From contig CAVOHV010000010.1 of NCBI GenBank assembly GCA_963695805.1, positions 8,985 to 72,984 of the forward strand: 64,000 nucleotides of DNA, read 5' to 3'. This document shows positions 32,751 to 42,241 of the stretch, piece by piece. The DNA comes from DASUPK01 sp963695805 (lineage in GTDB: Bacteria; Actinomycetota; Thermoleophilia; Solirubrobacterales; 70-9). The notes below the pieces were generated by a model that worked only from the letters and a program-made list of their open reading frames with translations, had not been told where the DNA came from and did no database searches. How positions within the stretch are numbered: the first letter of the stretch is position 1; every line of letters starts with the position of its first letter. The position numbers and the translations under genes were made by a program.

Positions 32751-35555
32751 ATGGCTAGGGCCACTTCAAAGGCAGCGAGGACGACAGAGAAGGGCCTGGT
32801 CATCGAACGCCGGTTCTCGACGGCCGGGGTGCATCCCTACGACGAGCTCGACTGGGAGTCGCGGGACGCGATCATCGGCGATCCCGAGAAGCCTGCCTTC
32901 GAGCAGCGCGGCGTCGAGTTCCCCAAGAGCTGGTCCCAGAACGCCACGAACATCGTCGCCCAGAAATACTTCCGCGGGCAGCCCAGCTCCCTCGAGCGAG
33001 AAACTTCCGTCAAGCAGATGGTCAGCCGCGTCGCCGGCCGGATCGCACAGGTCGGCCGCGAGACCGGATACTTCGCCAGCGACGAGGACGGCGACGCCTT
33101 CGAGGACGAGCTCACCTCGATCCTCGTCAACCAGAAGGCCGCCTTCAACAGCCCGGTCTGGTTCAACGTCGGTTGGAAGGACCCCGGCTCCGAGCAGGCG
33201 TCGGCCTGCTTCATCCTCTCCGTCGAGGACGACATGGACTCCATCCTCTCCTGGAACACCAAGGAGGGGATCATCTTCAAGGGCGGCTCCGGCTCCGGCA
33301 TCAACCTCTCCAAGATCCGCGGTTCGATGGAGCACCTCTCCAAGGGCGGGATCGCCTCAGGCCCGGTCAGCTTCATGCGCGGCGCCGACTCCTGGGCCGG
33401 CGCGATCAAGTCGGGCGGCGGCACGCGGCGCGCGGCCAAGATGGTCGTGCTCGACGTCGACCACCCGGACATCGAGAATTTCATCTGGTGCAAGGCCGAT
33501 GAGGAGAAGAAGGCCGCCGCACTGAAGGCCGCTGACTTCGACATGCGCCTCGACTCGGATGCCTTCGCCTCGGTCCAGTTCCAGAACGCCAACAACTCGG
33601 TCCGCGTCACCGACGAGTTCATGCAGGCGGTCGAGAACGACGAGGACTGGGACCTGGTCGGTCGCGTCGACGGCAAGCCGGTCAAGACCGTCAGGGCCCG
33701 TGAGCTGATGGACCAGATCGCCGACGCAGCCTGGCAGTGCGCGGACCCGGGCATTCAGTACGACACCACCATCAACCGGTGGCACACGGACCCGAACACC
33801 GGTCCGATCACCGCGTCGAACCCGTGCTCCGAGTACATGTCGATCGACGACTCGGCCTGCAATCTTGCCTCGCTCAACCTGATGAAGTTCCGCAACGCGG
33901 ACGGGACCTTCAACGTCGACGACTTCACCCACGCGGTGGACATCGTCTTCCTCGCCCAGGAGATCCTGGTCGGCTTCTCGAGCTATCCGACCGAGCAGAT
34001 CACCGAGAACGCGAGAGCGTTCCGCCAGCTCGGCCTCGGCTACGCCAACCTCGGCGCGCTGCTGATGTCGAACGGCCTGCCCTACGACTCAGACCAGGGT
34101 CGTGCGCTGGCCGGCTCGATCACGGCGCTCATGACGGGGCGCGGGTACAAGATGTCGGCCGAGATCGCCGGCACGATGGGCCCCTATGAGGGCTACGGGG
34201 TGAACCGCGAGCCCCACAACCAGGTGATGCGGATGCACCAGTCCGCGGCCTACGAGATCGAGGACGAGCTGGTCGAGGAGCCGCTGCTCCACGCCGCCCG
34301 CGAGTCCTGGGACGCGGCCGTCGCGCTCGGCGAGCAGCACGGCTACCGCAACGCACAGGCGACGGTGCTGGCACCCACCGGGACGATCAGCTTCCTGATG
34401 GACTGCGACACGACCGGCATCGAGCCGGACTTCTCGCTGGTCAAGTTCAAGGAGTTGGTCGGCGGGGGCCAGATGACGATCGTCAACCGCTCGGTCAACC
34501 TGGCGCTCGAGACGCTCGGCTACTCACAGTCCGAGGTCGAGCAGATCGACGCCCACATCAACGAGCACAACACGATCATCGGGGCGCCCGCCCTGAAGGA
34601 CGAGCACCTCGAGGTCTTCGACGTGGCCGTCGGCGAACGCTCCATCTCGCACACCGGCCACATCGACATGATGGCCGCGGCGCAGCCGTTCCTCTCGGGC
34701 GCGATCTCGAAGACCGTCAACCTGCCGGAGACGGCGACGATCTCAGACATCGCCGACGCCTACGGGGACGGCTGGAAGAAGGGCCTCAAGGCACTCGCGA
34801 TCTACCGCGACGGCTCGAAGACCGCCCAGGCGCTGAAGACGGACGTCGGCGAGAAGAAGCCGGAGCCGGCCGAGGAGGCGACCGCCAAGCCGCACCGCCA
34901 CAAGATGCCGCGGGAGCGAGAGTCGATCACCCACAAGTTCTCGATCGGCATGCACGAGGGCTACATCACCGCCGGCAAGTACGAGGACGGTTCGGTCGGC
35001 GAGATCTTCCTCACCGACATCGGCAAGGAGGGGTCGACGATCAAGGGCATGATGAACGCCTTCGCGACGGCGATCTCGATGGGCCTCCAGTACGGCGTCC
35101 CTCTCGAGGACTACGTGAAGAAGTTCAGCTACATGCGCTTCGAGCCGGAGGGCATCACCCGCAACCCGGAGATCCCCTTTGCCAAGTCGATGCCCGACTA
35201 CATCATGCGCTGGCTTGCCAGCCGCTTCATCGAGGACGTGGACTACCTCGAGAGCCTCGGCATCCTCACCGATGAGGTCCGGGCGAAGAAGGAGGCGCAG
35301 CAGGCCTTCCCGATCGAGGAGACCAACGGTCATTCGAACGGCGAGGGCAACGGCAACGGGAACGGCTCAGCTGAGCCCGAGGCCGAGGCCAAGCCGGCAA
35401 CCGCGGCACTCACCGACACCCCGCCGGTCGTCCCGGCGAGGATGGGCGCCGATCTCGAGCTGGGCCCGGCCTGCGACCAGTGCGGCGGCATGATGCAGCG
35501 GACCGGCAGTTGCTACACGTGCTCATCGTGCGGCAACAACACCGGCTGCGGCTGA
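32751..35555 (+). CDS. nrdJ: Adenosylcobalamin-dependent (class II) ribonucleotide reductase
   Basis: The protein has 934 aa from ATG 32751, preceded by AGAGGAGA. Substrate-site and radical residues are in NPCSEYMSIDDSACNLASLN (Asn-Pro-Cys-x-Glu radical site). The second redox Cys is in QASACFILSV, and PTGTISFLMDCDTTGIEP is typical of class II enzymes. The C-terminus has a zinc-type CxxC...CxxC...CG tail (CDQCGG, CYTCSSCGNNTGC), which relays electrons. It makes dNTPs without oxygen and requires B12. It is the only RNR in this window, paired with NrdR. Confidence 0.96.
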   Translation: MARATSKAARTTEKGLVIERRFSTAGVHPYDELDWESRDAIIGDPEKPAFEQRGVEFPKSWSQNATNIVAQKYFRGQPSSLERETSVKQMVSRVAGRIAQVGRETGYFASDEDGDAFEDELTSILVNQKAAFNSPVWFNVGWKDPGSEQASACFILSVEDDMDSILSWNTKEGIIFKGGSGSGINLSKIRGSMEHLSKGGIASGPVSFMRGADSWAGAIKSGGGTRRAAKMVVLDVDHPDIENFIWCKADEEKKAAALKAADFDMRLDSDAFASVQFQNANNSVRVTDEFMQAVENDEDWDLVGRVDGKPVKTVRARELMDQIADAAWQCADPGIQYDTTINRWHTDPNTGPITASNPCSEYMSIDDSACNLASLNLMKFRNADGTFNVDDFTHAVDIVFLAQEILVGFSSYPTEQITENARAFRQLGLGYANLGALLMSNGLPYDSDQGRALAGSITALMTGRGYKMSAEIAGTMGPYEGYGVNREPHNQVMRMHQSAAYEIEDELVEEPLLHAARESWDAAVALGEQHGYRNAQATVLAPTGTISFLMDCDTTGIEPDFSLVKFKELVGGGQMTIVNRSVNLALETLGYSQSEVEQIDAHINEHNTIIGAPALKDEHLEVFDVAVGERSISHTGHIDMMAAAQPFLSGAISKTVNLPETATISDIADAYGDGWKKGLKALAIYRDGSKTAQALKTDVGEKKPEPAEEATAKPHRHKMPRERESITHKFSIGMHEGYITAGKYEDGSVGEIFLTDIGKEGSTIKGMMNAFATAISMGLQYGVPLEDYVKKFSYMRFEPEGITRNPEIPFAKSMPDYIMRWLASRFIEDVDYLESLGILTDEVRAKKEAQQAFPIEETNGHSNGEGNGNGNGSAEPEAEAKPATAALTDTPPVVPARMGADLELGPACDQCGGMMQRTGSCYTCSSCGNNTGCG

Positions 35556-35604
35556 GCTGAGCTGTAGAGCTCCGAGGAGGCGGCGCGCCTCAACCGGTGA
35601 CGTT

Positions 35605-35624
35605 GGACAAAGCGGAGCTTGTCC
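35605..35624. terminator. Hairpin between nrdJ and the GlcG-like gene
   Basis: GGACAAAGC-GGA-GCTTGTCC gives eight paired bases with one bulged A, 50 nt after the nrdJ stop. No U-tract follows, so it may be a processing or rho-assisted terminator rather than an intrinsic one. Confidence 0.3.
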
Positions 35625-35693
35625 CGGGCGAGGGTCCGCGATACGGTCAAGACAAATCTCCCTGAGCGGACTCGGGGTGCAAAGGAGGAGACC

Positions 35694-36098
35694 GTGGCAA
35701 AGACCGTGACGCTGGATGCCGCACAGAAGGTCGTCGATGGAGCGCGCGCCAAGGCCGATGAGATCGGCGTGCCGATGAACATCGCCGTCGTCGACGACGG
35801 CAACAACCTGACCGCGTTCGGGCGTATGGATGGCGCCTGGCTCGGATCGATCGACATCGCCCAGGCCAAGGCGTACACCGCCCGGTCATTCGACATGTCG
35901 ACGAAGGATCTGGCGCCGCTGGCGCAGCCGAACCAGCCGCTCTACGGAATCGAAGCGGGCAACCAGGGCCGGCTGATCGTCTTCGCCGGCGGGATTCCGC
36001 TGATGGACGGCGACGATGTCGTCGGAGCGATTGGCGTCAGCGGCGGCAGCGTCGAGCAGGACCACGAAGTTGCCGATGCCGGCGTCGCGGCTTTCTAG
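35694..36098 (+). CDS. GlcG/HbpS-family (DUF336) heme-binding-like protein
   Basis: The protein has 134 aa from GTG 35694 with a strong AAAGGAGGAG. It has VTLDAAQKVVDGARAKADE, NIAVVDDGNNLTAFGRMDGA and a C-terminal VVGAIGVSGGSVEQDHEVA, the full family pattern. Members bind heme, cobalamin or act as small partners of dehydrogenases. It stands 12 nt before the formaldehyde dehydrogenase, so the two are one operon; a cofactor or protective role for that enzyme is inferred. Confidence 0.85.
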   Translation: MAKTVTLDAAQKVVDGARAKADEIGVPMNIAVVDDGNNLTAFGRMDGAWLGSIDIAQAKAYTARSFDMSTKDLAPLAQPNQPLYGIEAGNQGRLIVFAGGIPLMDGDDVVGAIGVSGGSVEQDHEVADAGVAAF

Positions 36099-36110
36099 CG
36101 GAGGGAAATG

Positions 36111-37334
36111 ATGGCTGACAACAGAGGTGTTGCCTACATCGAGCCGGGCAAGGTCGAGGTTCAGAACATCGACTTCCCGGAGTTGGAGCTGAAGGACGGG
36201 CCCGGAGTGCACTCCGACAACGTCGGGCGCAAGACCCCCCACGGAGTCATCTTGCGGATCGTCTCGACGAACATCTGCGGCTCGGACCAGCACATGGTCC
36301 GCGGGCGCACGACCGCACCGGAGGGGCTGATTCTCGGCCACGAGATCACCGGCGAGGTGATCGAGGCCGGGCCCGGCGTCGAGTTCATCAAGGAGGGCGA
36401 CCTCTGTTCGGTGCCGTTCAACATCGCGTGCGGACGGTGCCAGAACTGCAAGGAGGGTCACACCGGCGTCTGCCTCAACACGAATCCCGATCGCCCGGGA
36501 TCGGCCTACGGCTACGTCGACATGGGTGGTTGGGTCGGCGGTCAGGCCAACTACGTGATGGTCCCCTACGCCGACTGGAACCTGCTCAAGTTCCCCGACA
36601 AGGACCAGGCGATGGAGAAGATCCTCGACCTGACGATGCTCAGCGACATCTTCCCCACCGGCTACCACGGCTGCGTCAGCGCGGGCGTGACCTCGGGCTC
36701 GACGGTCTACATCGCGGGGGCGGGACCGATCGGGCTCGCCGCCGCCCACTCCGCCCAGTTCCTGGGGGCCGGGGTGGTGATCGTCGGCGATCTGATTCCC
36801 GAGCGCCTCGAGCAGGCCCGCTCGTTCGGTTGCGAGACAGTCGATGTCTCCAAGGGCGAGCCCGGGGACCAGATCGAGCAGATCCTCGGCGTTCCGGAGG
36901 TGGACTGCGCCGTAGACGCCGTGGGTTTCGAAGCACGCGGCCACGGCGAGGAGGGCTCCGCGGTCGAGGAGCCGGCCACGGTGCTCAACTCGATCATGGA
37001 GGTGACCAAGGCTGCCGGCAAGCTCGGCATTCCTGGCCTCTATGTCACCGGCGATCCCGGAGCTGCCGACGAGGCTGCCAAGGAGGGGTCGCTATCGATC
37101 CGAATCGGCCTCGGCTGGGCGAAGTCCCACACCATCACCACCGGCCAGTGCCCGGTGATGCGCTACCACCGCGGACTGATGAACGCGATCCTGGGCGACC
37201 GCGTTGAGATCGCCAAGGCGGTGAACGCGACCGTGATCACGCTCGATGAAGCGCCCCAGGGCTACAAGGACTTCGACTCGGGGGTCGCCCGCAAGTACGT
37301 GCTCAACCCCAACGAATTGATCAAGGCCGCCTGA
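36111..37334 (+). CDS. fdhA: Glutathione-independent formaldehyde dehydrogenase
   Basis: The protein has 407 aa, matching the P. putida-type enzyme. Zinc-dependent medium-chain dehydrogenase: catalytic zinc ligands in STNICGSDQH and GHEITGEV, structural zinc cysteines in CGRCQNCKEGHTGVC, nucleotide motif AGAGPIGLAAAH. It oxidises formaldehyde with tightly bound NAD, without a thiol cofactor. Of two adjacent ATGs (36108, 36111) the second is better spaced from GGAGGG. Formaldehyde detoxification or methylated-compound use is likely. Confidence 0.9.
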   Translation: MADNRGVAYIEPGKVEVQNIDFPELELKDGPGVHSDNVGRKTPHGVILRIVSTNICGSDQHMVRGRTTAPEGLILGHEITGEVIEAGPGVEFIKEGDLCSVPFNIACGRCQNCKEGHTGVCLNTNPDRPGSAYGYVDMGGWVGGQANYVMVPYADWNLLKFPDKDQAMEKILDLTMLSDIFPTGYHGCVSAGVTSGSTVYIAGAGPIGLAAAHSAQFLGAGVVIVGDLIPERLEQARSFGCETVDVSKGEPGDQIEQILGVPEVDCAVDAVGFEARGHGEEGSAVEEPATVLNSIMEVTKAAGKLGIPGLYVTGDPGAADEAAKEGSLSIRIGLGWAKSHTITTGQCPVMRYHRGLMNAILGDRVEIAKAVNATVITLDEAPQGYKDFDSGVARKYVLNPNELIKAA

Positions 37335-37358
37335 GCCAACGCGGAACTCTCTTCGTGT

Positions 37359-38777
37359 CTAGCCGCGCCTGACGCGGCGCTTGCCCCGCCGCCGGCGGAC
37401 GACCTGGCGCCGGCGGAGAAAGAGGGCGATCACGATCAGGGCGAAGACCCCGAGGCCGATGTAGAGCAGTTTGTGATCGTCGCCCGAGGGCGTCGGCCCG
37501 GGCGGGGGATCCCTGGGGAAGTCGCTGCGGTCGACGGTGTCTCGTGCCTCGGCGCAGTAGCCATAGGCGGTCATATCGGCAGAGCCGAACCAGCCGTACC
37601 CGGTGGCGGCCCACCGGCCTCCCCGGGTGAAGAAGCCGTCCGCAAAGAGGGCGTTGTGCGAGTCACCGAAGCTGAATCCGCCCGAGATCAGGGCGTACCC
37701 GTTCGGACAGCTGGGCGTGGTCGCGGACGCCGCCCTCTTCTCGCCGACGGAGACGGTCGTTGAGACCGTCTTGACCGGGAGGCTCTGATCGTCTCCGCAG
37801 TAGGCGATCGCGGTCAGCTCGCCCCCGTTCTCACCGGTTGCGCCGCCGCTCACCCGCCAGGAGTCCGTGCCGACGGCCCTGGACTCAGTGATGTAGTCGC
37901 CGCCGTAGACGTGGCCGCCAAAGCGTTCAACGCCCGGGGTCGTGAAGTTGGTCCGCTGGAAGCCTCCGGAGAAGATCTGGGTGCCCTCCGGGCAGTGAGC
38001 GTCCACCGTGGCGGTCTCGTGACGGTGGACGTAGGTCGTCGCATGCGGAGAGGCCGTCGGAACGAGTCCCTGACCGCAGACCACTTGGAGCACCACCGTG
38101 CGCGTCGCGGTGGAGTTCTGGCTCGGGTCGACCAGGGTGGCGGTGTTATGGAATCCGCTCTGCGCGCCGAGCCGCTCGTAGGAGTGCGAATAGACCCCCT
38201 CGCCGTCGGCCCCGAGCGGCGTCGCGTTGTAGAACCCGCCGCCCATCGGATGGGCGCCGTCCGGGCAGAGAACCTCGAGCCGGACGGTCCCGTCCGGCTC
38301 CGACATCCGAAATTCCTTGCTGGCGGAGGTGAGGTCCCTCAGTGGACCGGCGTCCCCGGCCTGCGATTCGCCGCTGTTGCCCTTGCCGCCGGCGAGGTAG
38401 ACGGGGCCGTAGTTCGAATCGAGCACGAAGATTCTCTGCTTGGTTCCCGCCCGAATCGCGAGGACGAGGCGATCACAGCTGGTCTCGTCAGCGATCACGT
38501 TGATGAGGTCGGAGCCCTGGACGGAATCCAGGCTCGAGGTGACGACGACCTCGGTGTGCAGATCGCGCCGAAGGACCGTCGCGACCTCGTTCGGAGGCGG
38601 ATAGCACTCGTCCTCGGAGAAGACGCGCTTGATCGCCATGATCTTGAATCCGCCTTCGAGTTTGCCGGTGGCCTCGTCGTAGCCCCCCTGGACCACCCCC
38701 TGCGGCGTCGCGAGCGCCGGCTTGGCGCCGAACAGGAGCCCGATCAGGACGAATAGCAGTGGCAGAACTCGCTTCAT
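37359..38777 (-). CDS. Cell-surface protein with three Cys-bounded GGF repeats and a C-terminal membrane anchor
   Basis: The protein has 472 aa. Signal peptide 1-23 (VLPLLFVLIGLLFG) and a C-terminal transmembrane helix (KLLYIGLGVFALIVIALFL) followed by an Arg-rich tail place it on the outer face. Three repeats start CPxGxxxxxGGF (CPDGAHPMGGGF, CPEGTQIFSGGF, CPNGYALISGGF) and each closes about 50-65 residues later with a Cys, as in TAIAYC and TAYGYC. Each unit is probably one disulfide-closed beta domain. A single unit recurs in the small secreted protein at 49368. Function unknown; adhesion or sensing is only a guess. Confidence 0.8.
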   Translation of the reverse strand: MKRVLPLLFVLIGLLFGAKPALATPQGVVQGGYDEATGKLEGGFKIMAIKRVFSEDECYPPPNEVATVLRRDLHTEVVVTSSLDSVQGSDLINVIADETSCDRLVLAIRAGTKQRIFVLDSNYGPVYLAGGKGNSGESQAGDAGPLRDLTSASKEFRMSEPDGTVRLEVLCPDGAHPMGGGFYNATPLGADGEGVYSHSYERLGAQSGFHNTATLVDPSQNSTATRTVVLQVVCGQGLVPTASPHATTYVHRHETATVDAHCPEGTQIFSGGFQRTNFTTPGVERFGGHVYGGDYITESRAVGTDSWRVSGGATGENGGELTAIAYCGDDQSLPVKTVSTTVSVGEKRAASATTPSCPNGYALISGGFSFGDSHNALFADGFFTRGGRWAATGYGWFGSADMTAYGYCAEARDTVDRSDFPRDPPPGPTPSGDDHKLLYIGLGVFALIVIALFLRRRQVVRRRRGKRRVRRG

Positions 38778-38835
38778 CGAGAGGCAGGGTTATAGATGCC
38801 CGGCGAGGTCAGCACGAATACTCAGTTAAGGGCTT

Positions 38836-39933
38836 GTGAGAACGGCCGAAAGTGCCGACCCTTGGGAATACGTGATGGGCAGGCAAGGGCGACGGGCGCT
38901 CCAGCCTCTGATCGAGGCCGGACTCAACGTAACCCGCGGCAGGCCGCTCGAGGGCGACGGCGCGGGACTGCGCCTGCTGCCCTGGGTCGGCTCCGGGGTA
39001 CTCGCGTTCGTCCTGCTCCCGCTCCTGCCCGGCGCCGGAAATCTCGGCAATCTGCTCGCCGGCCTGCTCCTTCCGATCAGCGTGGCCCTTGCGCTGCTCC
39101 CCCGTTGGGAGCGGCACCCGGCCTGGATGCAGGCGCTGCCCCCGCTGCTCCCCTTCGTGATGATCGCGCTGGTCCGCGGCTTCAACGAGAGCCCGATCGC
39201 CGCCTACAGCCCGGCCGTCCTGCTGCCGGTGTTCTGGTTCGCGCTGTACGGGACCCGCCTCCAGCTGCTGATCTCGGTGATCTGCGTCGGCATCACCTAT
39301 GCGGTCCCCTCACCTGCCCTCAGCGGCGCCGGATACCCGGCGACCGAGGCGATCGCGGCGCTGCTCTGGATGGTGATCGCAGGGATCGCGGGCTTCACGC
39401 TCAGCGAGCTGGTCCGCCAGCGCGAGCTGCTCGCGGCGCGGCTCGAGCACACCGCCCGCACCGACGCGCTCACCGGCCTGCCGAACCGCCGCGCCTGGGA
39501 CGAGGAGCTCGAGCGGGAGATTCTGCATGCGAGTCGCACCGAGACCCCGCTCTGCGTCGCGCTCCTCGATCTCGACTTCTTCAAGCAGTTCAACGACCTG
39601 AACGGCCACCCCGCCGGGGACTCCCACCTCAAGGAGGCGGCCTCCGTCTGGCGGAACCGGCTGCGTTCCGCCGACCTGATCGCCCGCTACGGCGGCGAGG
39701 AATTCGCCGTTCTGCTGACGGCGACCGACACCTTCCAGGCGCGGGAGGTGATCGAGACCCTGCGCGAGTGCATGCCGCGCGACGAGACCGTCTCCGCCGG
39801 GATCGCGCAGTGGAATGGCGCCGAATCGAGTCTGGAGCTCATCGCCCGGGCGGACTCGGCGCTCTACGAGGCGAAGCGCAGCGGCCGCGATCGCAGCGTG
39901 CTGGCGCGCGACTCCGAGCTCACGCCGGCCTGA
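38836..39933 (+). CDS. Membrane diguanylate cyclase (GGDEF)
   Basis: The protein has 365 aa. About six hydrophobic helices occupy residues 48-195. The GGDEF domain follows: TDALTGLPNRRAWDEEL, LDLDFFKQFND and the active-site GGEEF at 286-290. The inhibitory I-site RSAD (277-280) sits exactly five residues upstream, so product inhibition by c-di-GMP is expected. It makes c-di-GMP in response to an unknown membrane signal. The start is GTG 38836; ATG 14 codons later is possible. Confidence 0.93.
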   Translation: MRTAESADPWEYVMGRQGRRALQPLIEAGLNVTRGRPLEGDGAGLRLLPWVGSGVLAFVLLPLLPGAGNLGNLLAGLLLPISVALALLPRWERHPAWMQALPPLLPFVMIALVRGFNESPIAAYSPAVLLPVFWFALYGTRLQLLISVICVGITYAVPSPALSGAGYPATEAIAALLWMVIAGIAGFTLSELVRQRELLAARLEHTARTDALTGLPNRRAWDEELEREILHASRTETPLCVALLDLDFFKQFNDLNGHPAGDSHLKEAASVWRNRLRSADLIARYGGEEFAVLLTATDTFQAREVIETLRECMPRDETVSAGIAQWNGAESSLELIARADSALYEAKRSGRDRSVLARDSELTPA

Positions 39934-39943
39934 TCGGCCGTCG

Positions 39944-40780
39944 TCAATCGCCGGTCGCGGCTCGCCTGGAGAGGTAACGATCCAGCCCTGCCCACTGCTG
40001 CTCGGGCGGGACTGCCTGGAGCATCGCCTCCGCGGTCTCGGGATCGGCACGCTCACCCACGTGATCCCGGATCCGCCGTTCGAACTCCTCCGGCCCGAGG
40101 CTCCCCGCGAGCTCGCCCTGCTCTCGGAGGCGCTCGCGGACCACGTCGAGGTGGCCCTCTGGATCGGTGATCTCGCCGTAGTGGGTCAATCCCAGGCTCT
40201 CCGGCCGCCAGTCGAGGATGCGGTCGATCGAGTCCTCCCAGACGTCGAGGTCGATGTCCGGAGGCGGAGTTGGAGGCATCACGAAGTCGCTGGGCGGGAT
40301 CCGGACGGCGGCCGCGTCCCCGACGAACGCGCGTCCGCTCGGTGGATGGAAGTAGCTGACGTGGTGGGAGGCGTGACCCGGCGTGTAGGCCACCCGGAAG
40401 CCGAACACCTCCTCGCCGCCGCGAAGCGGCTTCAGGTTCTGCTGCGGTACCGGCAGGACCTCGCCCCAGAGCCGCTGCATCTGATCGCCGTAGAGCCGCT
40501 GGGCGCTGGCGAGGAGTTTCGCGGGATCGGCCAGATGGGGCGCGCCGATCTCGTGCACATGGACGGGGAGGTCGGGCCAGCGGCGAACCATCGATCCCGA
40601 CGCGCCGGCGTGATCGAGGTGGATGTGAGTCAGCAGCAGAGCGCGGGGTCGCTGATCGCCGAGGGCCTCGATCAGAGTCTCCAGCGAGCTGGTCGGCCCG
40701 GGATCGATCAGGACCCCGTCCAACTCCCAGCAGCCGATCACCCGGTCCCGGCCCAGGTGCCGGACGTCGATCAGTCTCAC
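39944..40780 (-). CDS. Metallo-beta-lactamase-fold hydrolase
   Basis: The protein has 278 aa. It has GVLIDPGP, the metal motif THIHLDHAG (HxHxDH), TPGHASHHVSYF and a late THYG. The start is GTG 40780, overlapping the amine oxidase stop (GTGA); the open frame continues upstream but is antisense-shadow sequence. Resembles glyoxalase II-like or lactonase-like hydrolases. Translational coupling suggests it acts on a product of the oxidase. Confidence 0.88.
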   Translation of the reverse strand: MRLIDVRHLGRDRVIGCWELDGVLIDPGPTSSLETLIEALGDQRPRALLLTHIHLDHAGASGSMVRRWPDLPVHVHEIGAPHLADPAKLLASAQRLYGDQMQRLWGEVLPVPQQNLKPLRGGEEVFGFRVAYTPGHASHHVSYFHPPSGRAFVGDAAAVRIPPSDFVMPPTPPPDIDLDVWEDSIDRILDWRPESLGLTHYGEITDPEGHLDVVRERLREQGELAGSLGPEEFERRIRDHVGERADPETAEAMLQAVPPEQQWAGLDRYLSRRAATGD

Positions 40781-42180
40781 CCTGTGACGATCCGCGCCGC
40801 CAGTGCGGCCCGCGCACCCGCGGCCTCCGCCAACGGTGCTCCCTCCGAGTTCGTGACCTCGGCCGCGGCGCGCCGGCCAGACTGGATGGCACCGTCCAGG
40901 TAGCCCATCCAGCGAGTCGCGGTCTCGGTTCCCGCCCAGTGGATGCGGCCGACCGGCTCGCGGAGCAGACGGCCGTATCCGGTCCAGGCGCCGGGGCCCA
41001 GCACTCCGGCATAGCAACCTCGCGAGTATGGCTCCGTGCTCCAGTCCTTATCGACGTAGACCTCGGGGTGAGCGGCGCGCCGTCCGAAGAGCCGCTGGAA
41101 GCCCCGCAGGACGGCGTCTCGACGCTCGGCCTCGGGGATCCCACCGAGCTCTCGCGCATCTCTCCCCTCGAGGAAGGCAATCAACCCGGGTCTGCCGTTG
41201 GGTGGCGTGTTGTCGAAGACGACCTGGGCGGGGCCGGGCAGGCTGATCGCCTGGCCGGTCAACCCGTCATCCCGCCAGAAGGGTTCCTCATAGACCGCCA
41301 TGCATTTGATCACCGAGCCCATCGGCATCCGCTGGGTGAGCTGGTCGCGGGACCCCGGAAGCGGCGGGTCGTACTCGATCCGGCCGGCGAGCGCGGGAGG
41401 CACCGCAACGATGGCGCGGCGGGCACGCACCTCCCCGGCAACAACTCCATCCACGTCGGCGCGGATCGCGCGTACCGGCGCGGAGAGCTGCACGCGGTCC
41501 CCGAGCTCCTCGGCCATCCGGATCGAGAGCTGCTGGGTCCCGCCCACCAGCCGGTCCTGCTGGGCGCCGCCCTCGGTCTCGAGCAGGTCGTCCCAGCCGC
41601 CCGCCGATGCGGCGTAGAAGAGGACGTGCAGCAGGGAGACGTCGGCCGGCTCGACAGCGAAGACGGCGCGGCACGCGACGGCGAGCGCCTCGCGCGCGTT
41701 CTTCGTCTTCGCGGTGCGCCGGATCCAGGTCGCGAAGCTCTGCTCGTCGAGGCGCTCCGCGTCCTCCGCGTCCCACGGTGCCGCCGGGTCGACCCCCTTG
41801 ATCAGCCGCTTCAGCCTGAGATCGGCCTGGCCGTAGTCGACCATCACGTGCGGCGCGAGCATCGGGATGGTGCCGCGATAGCGCTTCAGCTTTCCCCGGC
41901 CGTCCTCGAAGAGGTTCTTGCCGGTGACATTGGTCGGGTAGGTCTCGATCCCGAAGTCCTCGGCGAGGCTGAGGACCTCGTGCTGGGTCGGCCCGACCCA
42001 CTGGCCGCCCAGCTCGACGATGTCCTCGGGGTGCTCGCCGACCAATTGGCTCAGGGTCCGGCCGCCGACTCGGTCCCGGGCCTCTAACACCCGCACATCG
42101 AGCCCGGCGGCGCTCAGCTCGCGCGCCGCCGTCAGCCCGCCGAGGCCCGCACCGACGACAACGACGTCACAGTCATGCAT
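40777..42180 (-). CDS. Flavin monoamine oxidase family protein
   Basis: The protein has 467 aa. The FAD motif VVVGAGLGGLTAARELSAAG at 6-25 is followed by EARDRVGGRTLS and GGQWVGPTQ. The C-terminal flavin segment HWAGTETATRWMGYLDGAIQSG is typical of amine oxidases. It oxidises a primary amine to aldehyde, NH3 and H2O2. The covalent-flavin Cys of mammalian MAO is absent in this segment. Cytoplasmic. Coupled to the MBL hydrolase. Confidence 0.9.
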   Translation of the reverse strand: MHDCDVVVVGAGLGGLTAARELSAAGLDVRVLEARDRVGGRTLSQLVGEHPEDIVELGGQWVGPTQHEVLSLAEDFGIETYPTNVTGKNLFEDGRGKLKRYRGTIPMLAPHVMVDYGQADLRLKRLIKGVDPAAPWDAEDAERLDEQSFATWIRRTAKTKNAREALAVACRAVFAVEPADVSLLHVLFYAASAGGWDDLLETEGGAQQDRLVGGTQQLSIRMAEELGDRVQLSAPVRAIRADVDGVVAGEVRARRAIVAVPPALAGRIEYDPPLPGSRDQLTQRMPMGSVIKCMAVYEEPFWRDDGLTGQAISLPGPAQVVFDNTPPNGRPGLIAFLEGRDARELGGIPEAERRDAVLRGFQRLFGRRAAHPEVYVDKDWSTEPYSRGCYAGVLGPGAWTGYGRLLREPVGRIHWAGTETATRWMGYLDGAIQSGRRAAAEVTNSEGAPLAEAAGARAALAARIVTG

Positions 42181-42241
42181 CGCCGGAAGTATCCCGCGTT
42201 GCCGTTCCGTCGCCCGAATCCCACGCTAAACTCATTCTTAC

